64,000 nt of DNA from Streptomyces sp. NBC_00341 (lineage in GTDB: Bacteria > Actinomycetota > Actinomycetes > Streptomycetales > Streptomycetaceae): contig NZ_CP108002.1 of assembly GCF_041435055.1 (NCBI RefSeq), positions 4,836,001 to 4,900,000 of the forward strand. Reading direction: 5' to 3'. Below, one piece after another: positions 59,259 to 64,000 of this stretch; positions within the stretch are counted from its first letter, which is position 1; every line of letters starts with the position of its first letter. A program made the translations under genes and the position numbers. A model generated the notes under the pieces. That model worked only from the letters and a program-made list of their open reading frames with translations, was not told the DNA's origin and made no database searches.

Positions 59259-60374
59259 ATGACGCCCACCGAAGCCGCCTTCCTGCCCGGTCTGGAGCTC
59301 TCCCGGATCCTTTACGAGGAGGCGGTACGGCCGGTCCTGGACGCCGCCTTCCCCGGACTGCCGTACGCCGCCGCGCGGATCGGTCCGGGCTCCGAGGTGC
59401 TCGGCTTCGACACGGCCCGCTCTGCCGACCACGACTGGGGCCCGCGGCTGGACCTCTTCCTCGCGGCGGACGACGTCGCGGCACACGGCGAAGCGATCGG
59501 GCGGCTCCTGGCGGACCGGCTGCCCAAGGAGATCCGCGGCTGGCCCACCCACTTCCGCCCCGCCGACGATCCGCTCGACCCGGTCGGGCACATGGCGGCG
59601 ACCGACGGGCCGGTCAACCACCGCGTGGCCGTGCACGACCCCGGCGGCTGGCTGACCCGGGAGGCCGGCTTCGACGCGTCGGCCGCCGAACCGTCCGTAC
59701 GGGACTGGCTCGCGATGCCCCAGCAGCGGCTCGCCGGGATCACCGGCGGCGCGGTGTTCCACGACGGCCCCGGACTCCTCACCGCCGCACGGCGGCGGCT
59801 GGCCCGGTACCCCGAACAGGTCTGGCGCTACCTGCTCGCCTGCCAGTGGCAGCGGATCTCCCAGGAGGAGGCCTTCGTCGGGCGCTGCGCAGAGGTCGGT
59901 GACGAACTCGGCTCCGCCGTGGTCGCGGCCAGGCAGGTGCGCGACCTCATGCGCCTCAGCCTGCTCCTGGAGCGGCGGTACGCGCCGTACAGCAAATGGC
60001 TCGGCAGCGCCTTCGCCCAACTGGCCGCGGCCGAAGCGCTATTGCCGGCCCTGCGCGGCGCACTGGCGGCGACCGGCCACCCGGAACGGGAACGGCACCT
60101 CTGCGACGCCTACCGGGCCGTCGCGGTCCGCCAGAACGAGAGCGGCCTCATCGACCCGGTGGACCCGTCCCCGCGCCCGTACCACGGCAGGCCGTTCCTC
60201 GTCCTGCACGCCGAACGCTTCGCCCGTCCGCTCGCCGCCTCGGTCACGGACCCGGAGCTGCGCGACCGGCCGCTGACCGGGTCCGTGGACCAATGGGCGG
60301 ACAGCGCCGACCTGTTGACGGGGGCGGACGGGGACGCGCTCCGGGCGGCGGAGGCTGCTGCGGCCCGCGGGTGA
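59259..60374 (+). CDS. DUF4037 protein (nucleotidyltransferase-like)
   Basis: A 371-residue protein with a DUF4037 domain. It begins TEAAFLPGLELSRILYEEAV and has GPGSEVLGFDTARSADHDWG followed by PRLDLFL; the aspartates there resemble a nucleotidyltransferase metal site. A helical second half follows (YPEQVWRYLLACQWQRISQE, RRYAPYSKWLGSAFAQL). The N-terminal half looks like an aminoglycoside-nucleotidyltransferase fold. The substrate is unknown. It is divergent from the MarR gene and followed by an MFS gene. Confidence 0.88.
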   Translation: MTPTEAAFLPGLELSRILYEEAVRPVLDAAFPGLPYAAARIGPGSEVLGFDTARSADHDWGPRLDLFLAADDVAAHGEAIGRLLADRLPKEIRGWPTHFRPADDPLDPVGHMAATDGPVNHRVAVHDPGGWLTREAGFDASAAEPSVRDWLAMPQQRLAGITGGAVFHDGPGLLTAARRRLARYPEQVWRYLLACQWQRISQEEAFVGRCAEVGDELGSAVVAARQVRDLMRLSLLLERRYAPYSKWLGSAFAQLAAAEALLPALRGALAATGHPERERHLCDAYRAVAVRQNESGLIDPVDPSPRPYHGRPFLVLHAERFARPLAASVTDPELRDRPLTGSVDQWADSADLLTGADGDALRAAEAAAARG

Positions 60375-60459
60375 AGGCGCGGCCCGTCGCCCCGGGCGGC
60401 AGGAAAGGTGTTCGCCCCCTCGCCCCGGGCGGCACGAAAAGGAGTGGCAGCCCGTGGCG

Positions 60460-60511
60460 TCGCGCACATAGCTTTGGCGCCTGTGACCCATGATCCCAAA
60501 GCGCCGCGCGA
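60460..60511 (+). promoter_or_regulatory. Imperfect palindrome upstream of the MFS gene
   Basis: TCGCGC then GCTTTGG (60460-60477) is mirrored by CCAAAGC then GCGCGA (60496-60511) around an 18-base centre, with the arm interrupted by 5 and 3 bases. It sits 61 bases before the MFS start and could be a regulator site or an attenuator hairpin. A short direct repeat TCGCCCCGGGCGGCA flanks it on the left (60388 and 60419). Confidence 0.45.
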
Positions 60512-60571
60512 CGGGTTGATACATGTGCTCCGCACCCGGTCAACTGCCTTCCCAGTGACGGACGGAGACCG

Positions 60572-61993
60572 ATGACAGAGCGGGCTCCGGTGAAGCCGGG
60601 GGCCGTCGTCGAGGAGCGCCTGTTCTCCCGGACGTACGCGGCCGCGACCGTCAGTTTCGCCGCCGTGATGTTCCTGACCGGGTTCGCCGCGCTCGCCGTG
60701 GTGCCCACCCTCCCGGCGGCTGCCAGGGAGCTGGACGGGGTCCACCTCTACCCCCTGGTCGCGGGCTGTTTCGTCGCCGCGAGCCTGCTCGGCGGGGTGC
60801 TGGGCGGCGACTGGGCGGACCGGGCCGGGCCGGCGGGCCCGCTGGCGGCCGGTGTGGTGCTGGCGGTGGTCACCCTGGTGGTGTCGGCGTCCAGCACCAC
60901 CATCTGGCAACTGGCGGCCGGGCGCTTCCTGGACGGGGTGGCGGCCGGGATGATCGCGGTGGCCATCAACACCGCCATCGCCCACGCCTACCCGGACCGG
61001 TTGCGGGCGCGCGCCCTGGCGTTGATGAGTACCTGCTGGATCATCCCGTCGCTGACCGGTCCGCCGCTGGCCGGGCTGGTGGCCGACCGGTGGTCCTGGC
61101 GGGTGGTGTTCTACGGCCTCGCCGTCCTGACCGTGATCCCGTCGCTGGCCGTGGTGTTCCTGCTGCGCAGCCGCTCCTTGCGGGCGGCGCCCACGGACCG
61201 GGTGCCCGAGGCGTCGGCGGACCGGGTGCCGCGCCCCGCGCTGCTGGTCGCCGCCGCGGTGAGCGTGGGCGCGGCGCTGGGGCAGTACGCCGTCTCGGGC
61301 TGGGATGTGCGCCACTTGCTGTTCGGGGTGGCGGGTATGGCGCTGCTGGTGGTCTTCACACCCCGGCTGCTGCCGCCGGGCACCTGGCGTGCCGCGCGCG
61401 GGCTGCCCGCCGCCGTGCTGCTGCGCGGTCTGACGTCGGGGGCGTACTTCACCCTGGAGGCCTTCGTGCCGCTGCTGCTGGACACCGCCCGGCATGTGCC
61501 GCCGGTGCTGACGGGGCTGGCGTTCACCGGCGCCGCCATCGCGTGGGCGGGCGCCTCCTGGCTGCAGGGACGGCTCCAGGGGCGGGTTTCCCGGCACCGC
61601 ATGGTCTCCGCCGGTTCGCTGGTGATGGGCGCGGCGGTCGTGATCGCGGCGGTCGGGACGCTTCCCGGGACGCCCGCGCTCACCGCCGCCGGGGCCATGG
61701 TGTTCGCGGCCATCGGCATGGGCATGGTCGCCCCGTCCCTCACCCTGCTCTCGCTCAACCACAGCCCGCCGGGCCGGCAGGGGTACGCGAGCAGCGCGAT
61801 GCAGACCAGCCAGAACCTGGGGCAGATGGCGGTCATGGGGGCGTCCTCCGCCCTGTTCAACCTCTTCCTGGGCATCGGCTCCGCCGACCTGGCCGGGTAC
61901 GCCGCCGCCTTCGGCCTGCTGCTCGTACCGAGCACCCTGGCGGCGGCCCTCGCGGTCCGCGCCCGCGCCAACAGCGGCAACGGCAACGGCTGA
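60572..61993 (+). CDS. MFS transporter
   Basis: A 473-residue transporter with 12 membrane segments. Motif A is GGDWADRAGPAGPLAAG. Recognisable MFS landmarks are FLDGVAAGMIAVAINTAIAH (segment 4) and MSTCWIIPSLTGPPLAGLVA (segment 5). The substrate is unknown; it belongs with Bcr/CmlA- or CynX-like exporters by general look. A palindrome lies upstream and a terminator directly downstream. No regulator gene is linked with certainty. Confidence 0.88.
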   Translation: MTERAPVKPGAVVEERLFSRTYAAATVSFAAVMFLTGFAALAVVPTLPAAARELDGVHLYPLVAGCFVAASLLGGVLGGDWADRAGPAGPLAAGVVLAVVTLVVSASSTTIWQLAAGRFLDGVAAGMIAVAINTAIAHAYPDRLRARALALMSTCWIIPSLTGPPLAGLVADRWSWRVVFYGLAVLTVIPSLAVVFLLRSRSLRAAPTDRVPEASADRVPRPALLVAAAVSVGAALGQYAVSGWDVRHLLFGVAGMALLVVFTPRLLPPGTWRAARGLPAAVLLRGLTSGAYFTLEAFVPLLLDTARHVPPVLTGLAFTGAAIAWAGASWLQGRLQGRVSRHRMVSAGSLVMGAAVVIAAVGTLPGTPALTAAGAMVFAAIGMGMVAPSLTLLSLNHSPPGRQGYASSAMQTSQNLGQMAVMGASSALFNLFLGIGSADLAGYAAAFGLLLVPSTLAAALAVRARANSGNGNG

Positions 61994-61996
61994 GCC

Positions 61997-62024
61997 GGCC
62001 GGGCCCCCGCCCGTGGGCCCGGCC
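61997..62024 (+). terminator. Terminator after the MFS gene
   Basis: A perfect 10-bp stem GGCCGGGCCC (61997-62006) pairs with 62015-62024 around an 8-base loop, starting four bases after the stop codon. Confidence 0.75.
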
Positions 62025-62037
62025 CCGACTCCGCGCC

Positions 62038-62075
62038 TCAGGCCCGGCCGAGGAGTTCCGCGATGTAGCTCTCGC
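62038..62075 (-). pseudogene. C-terminal stub of a leftward gene (deletion remnant)
   Basis: On the minus strand the last 12 codons read like a true protein end, S-E-S-Y-I-A-E-L-L-G-R-A then TGA at 62038-62040. Upstream of about 62075 the frame runs into an unrelated HxlR fragment on the other strand. The parent gene family cannot be identified from so few residues. It is best read together with the HxlR fragment as a deletion scar. Confidence 0.45.
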
Positions 62076-62183
62076 TATTCGCTGACCCCGTTCGGGCGGG
62101 AACTCTCCGAGGCGCTGGCGCCGCTGTCCGACTGGGGACACCGCCGCCTGGACCGGCTGGCCGAATCCGCCCCGGCGTCCTGA
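62073..62183 (+). pseudogene. C-terminal fragment of an HxlR-family regulator
   Basis: The reading R-YSLTPFGRELSEALAPLSDW-GHRRLDRL ending in TGA at 62181 is the conserved HxlR wing and last helix (pattern YxLTPxGxxLxxxLxxLxxW). The N-terminal two thirds, including the DNA-recognition helix, are missing. A complete HxlR gene lies 1.1 kb to the right, so this is a separate broken copy. Confidence 0.75.
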
Positions 62184-62282
62184 CCGGGCTCACCTCCTCC
62201 TTTCCCGAACCGCGCTTCCTGCCGAGCGGGTTGCCCTGCCGTCTCCCGTATCCAGGTTCGCCCCGGCGGGTTCGGCTGCCAA

Positions 62283-62304
62283 GTACCCACAAAAAGGTGG
62301 GTAC
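62283..62304 (+). promoter_or_regulatory. Operator palindrome before the nitronate monooxygenase-like gene
   Basis: Perfect 8-bp arms GTACCCAC (62283-62290) and GTGGGTAC (62297-62304) flank AAAAAG. It lies 17 bases before the start codon, where a bound HxlR-type or other winged-helix dimer would block transcription. The missing regulator could be the broken HxlR copy on its left or the intact one on its right. Confidence 0.65.
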
Positions 62305-62320
62305 GGGCGATGCTGGCGGG

Positions 62321-63298
62321 ATGGAACTGTCGACTGTGTTCACGGAGTTGCTCGGTGTACGGCACCCGATCGTGCTGGCGCCGATGGGCGGATCGGCCGG
62401 GGGCGCGCTGGCGGCGGCCGTCTCACGCGGCGGCGGGCTCGGCATGCTGGGCGCCGGAATGGGCGACCCGGACTGGCTGGCCCGCGAACTGCCGCTCATG
62501 GCGGACGTGGCGGAGCCGTGGGGCGTCGGCTTCCTGAGCTGGGCGGCGGATATCGGCGCGGTCGAGCGGGTGCTGGAGCACGGGCCCCGGGCGGTGATGC
62601 TGTCGTTCGGTGATCCGGGTCCGTTCGCGGGACGCGTCCGTGCGGCGGGTGCGACGCTGATCATCCAGGTCACCGATGTCCAGGAGGCCCGGCAGGCCGT
62701 GGACCTGGGCGCCGACGTCATCGTGGCGCAGGGCACCGAGAGCGGTGGGCACGGTGCCCGGCACGGGAGGTCCACCCTGCCGTTCGTGCCGGTCGTGGTG
62801 GACCTGGCGGGGCCGGTACCCGTCCTGGCGGCCGGCGGGATCGCGGACGGCCGGGGCGTGGCCGCCGCCCTGGCCCTGGGCGCCGCGGGGGCGCTCATCG
62901 GCACCCGGTTCCAGGCCACGGCGGAGGCCCTTGCCGACCCCTCGGCCACCGAGGCGATCGTGCGGGGGAGCGGGCAGGACACGGAGCGCAGCCGCGTTCT
63001 CGACATCGCCCGGGGATCGCGGTGGCCGGCGCAGTACACGGCTCGCACCCTCGGCCACCCCTACCTCGACCGGTGGCGGGACCGGGAGGCGGAGCTCGCG
63101 GCGGACCCCGGGGCCAGGCAGCGCTATCGGGACGACGTGGCCGACGGCGTCGTGCCGCCCGTGCCGGTATGGGCGGGTGAGGGCGCCGACCTCATCACCG
63201 ACGTGCCGCCCGCGGCCGGTCTCGTCGCCGCACTGGCGGCCCAGGCGGCCGACGCCCTGGAGCGGGCGGGGAGGCACCGCGCGCACGAGGGGCGGTGA
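62321..63298 (+). CDS. Nitronate monooxygenase-like flavoprotein (NPD family)
   Basis: A 325-residue TIM-barrel FMN enzyme of the 2-nitropropane dioxygenase family. It begins TELLGVRHPIVLAPMGGSAG and has VIVAQGTESGGHGARHGRST (the SGGHG histidine motif) and VPVLAAGGIADGRGVAAALA with LGTRF-like GALIGTRFQAT. These enzymes oxidise nitronates or act as flavin-dependent reductases. ATG 62321 follows the operator palindrome. It converges on an intact HxlR regulator gene, an oxidoreductase-regulator pairing common in Streptomyces. Confidence 0.9.
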   Translation: MELSTVFTELLGVRHPIVLAPMGGSAGGALAAAVSRGGGLGMLGAGMGDPDWLARELPLMADVAEPWGVGFLSWAADIGAVERVLEHGPRAVMLSFGDPGPFAGRVRAAGATLIIQVTDVQEARQAVDLGADVIVAQGTESGGHGARHGRSTLPFVPVVVDLAGPVPVLAAGGIADGRGVAAALALGAAGALIGTRFQATAEALADPSATEAIVRGSGQDTERSRVLDIARGSRWPAQYTARTLGHPYLDRWRDREAELAADPGARQRYRDDVADGVVPPVPVWAGEGADLITDVPPAAGLVAALAAQAADALERAGRHRAHEGR

Positions 63299-63319
63299 GC
63301 GGTGAGCGGCCGGGCGGTG

Positions 63320-63949
63320 TCACTCACCGGCCTTCCGCACATGCGGTGTCCCGACCTTCCGCACCCGTGACGTCGCCGCGGTGACGGGCCGGCCGCTCCG
63401 GTCCAGAACGCGGAAGCGGGGCACGTCCCGCCCGCCGTCGTCGACCAGGACGGAGTGGTCCTCGCCGGGAGCGAAGGCGTGCCGCTCACCCCACTGCCTG
63501 AGCGCGACGACGACGGTGAACAGCTCCTGGCCGGACTCGGTCAGCCGGTAGGTGTGGCGCTTGGCCCCGGGCGGGGTGCTCGTGGCCAGGATGCCGTGCG
63601 CGGTGAGCTTCCGGAGCCGGTCGCTGAGGATGTTGCGGGCGACGCCGAGGCGGTTGCGGAAGTCGGTGAACGACGCCGCGCCGTCCATCGCGTCCCGGAC
63701 GATGAGCAGGCTCCAGCGGTCGCCCACGAGATCGACCGTGCGCGCGACCGGGCACGCGGGATCGGTCCAGTCCTGCTCGGCCCAGCTCCGCTCGGTCCGT
63801 TCCTGCTCGGTCCAGCTCCGCTCGGTCCGTTCCTGCTCGGTCCAGCTCCGCTCCGTCCGTTCCTGCTCGGTCCAGCTCCGCTCCGTCCGTTCCTGCTCGG
63901 TCCGGTTCTGCTCCGTCCACTCCTGCTCGGTCGGTACCGCGTCCGTCAT
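63320..63949 (-). CDS. HxlR-family regulator with repetitive N-terminal extension
   Basis: A 209-residue protein. The HxlR domain begins at CPVARTVDLVGDRWSLLIVR (C66 is the conserved redox-type cysteine), continues with FTDFRNRLGVARNILSDRLR and ends with YRLTESGQELFTVVVALRQW. Unusually, about 55 residues precede it, made mostly of ten-residue repeats SWTEQERTER (25-34, 35-44, 45-54, with diverged flanking units). Normal HxlR proteins start only a few residues before the cysteine. A palindrome GTTTCA-GAT-TGAAAC sits just upstream, probably its own operator. Frame and composition suggest the repeat is translated, unless initiation occurs later. Confidence 0.88.
   Translation of the reverse strand: MTDAVPTEQEWTEQNRTEQERTERSWTEQERTERSWTEQERTERSWTEQERTERSWAEQDWTDPACPVARTVDLVGDRWSLLIVRDAMDGAASFTDFRNRLGVARNILSDRLRKLTAHGILATSTPPGAKRHTYRLTESGQELFTVVVALRQWGERHAFAPGEDHSVLVDDGGRDVPRFRVLDRSGRPVTAATSRVRKVGTPHVRKAGE
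63788..63877. repeat. 30-bp tandem repeat in the HxlR gene
   Basis: Three units of 30 bp, nearly identical, encode the SWTEQERTER repeats; partial units extend to about 63758 and 63922. The length is a multiple of three, so copy-number change would preserve the frame. Confidence 0.92.
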
Positions 63950-63963
63950 CGGGCCCCCTATGA

Positions 63964-63978
63964 GTTTCAGATTGAAAC
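63964..63978 (-). promoter_or_regulatory. Candidate HxlR autoregulatory site
   Basis: GTTTCA-GAT-TGAAAC is a perfect 6-bp palindrome 15 bases upstream of the HxlR start, in locally AT-richer DNA. The position suits autorepression or control of a divergent gene beyond the window edge. Confidence 0.55.
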
Positions 63979-64000
63979 CATTGTGCCTCGCGCGGCGGTG

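Noticed and set aside
63788..63877. CRISPR-like array
   Set aside because: The 30-bp units are contiguous, without spacers, and lie in frame inside a coding sequence.

Overview
The window is chromosomal DNA of a Streptomyces-type actinomycete. It has very high G+C, strong third-codon-position GC bias (which produces long antisense shadow frames), frequent GTG starts and several apparently leaderless genes. It carries lineage-typical genes: mycothiol synthase MshD, GlnR, the WhiG anti-sigma factor RsiG, a LAXTG-type surface protein, a DUF397/XRE/HATPase cluster and F420-type LLM enzymes. I count about 60 protein genes and see no rRNA, tRNA or CRISPR.

Left block (1-16.1 kb), phosphate and redox core: a DUF47-PitA low-affinity phosphate transporter pair faces the high-affinity pstSCAB operon. 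The pstS promoter has three phased PHO-box cores. Behind it sits a coupled ppk-CHAD-NUDIX operon for polyphosphate. Next come a GntR/ATPase/permease operon with a perfect operator palindrome, mshD, a 452-bp imperfect palindrome and a secreted 5'-nucleotidase. Phosphate uptake, storage and scavenging are therefore side by side.

Accessory block (16.2-29.8 kb): an AbrB-type antitoxin with a RelE/ParE-like toxin in an AT-rich islet, an LLM oxidoreductase, a Tat-exported PI-PLC-like protein and a plasmid-like HTH protein. A HATPase/XRE/DUF397 set follows, with a tandemly duplicated DUF397 gene, then a cupin. An unusual folate-flavoured group comes next: a second dihydropteroate synthase, arylamine N-acetyltransferase, cyclodeaminase-like protein and poly-gamma-glutamate hydrolase-like protein. 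A decayed IS5-family transposase and a CocE-type hydrolase close the block. Remnants and duplications suggest this is a recently acquired or rearranged region.

Middle block (29.8-43.8 kb): a coiled-coil LAXTG surface protein, a two-component system with an adjacent membrane-anchored HtrA-like protease, a DUF4232 lipoprotein, a LacI regulator and the nitrogen regulator glnR. These are followed by an alpha/beta hydrolase and a MoaD-like sulfur carrier linked by an inverted repeat. A sulfur unit follows: a cysteine-rich leader peptide, thiosulfate sulfurtransferase and DUF1416.

Right block (43.8-64 kb): a DsrE-like protein, three translationally coupled membrane-anchored proteins, a 33-residue membrane protein, nitrobindin, a Fur-family (Nur-like) regulator, YgfZ, Dtd, RsiG with two exact c-di-GMP motifs, asparaginase and an Eis-like acetyltransferase. 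A series of drug-efflux and regulator modules completes the window: DrrAB-like ABC/TetR, MarR/MFS, MFS, nitronate monooxygenase/HxlR. A deletion scar near 62.07 kb joins the tails of two formerly divergent genes.

Gene calls rest on visible motifs and family knowledge. No database search was run. Operators and promoters are pattern-based inferences.
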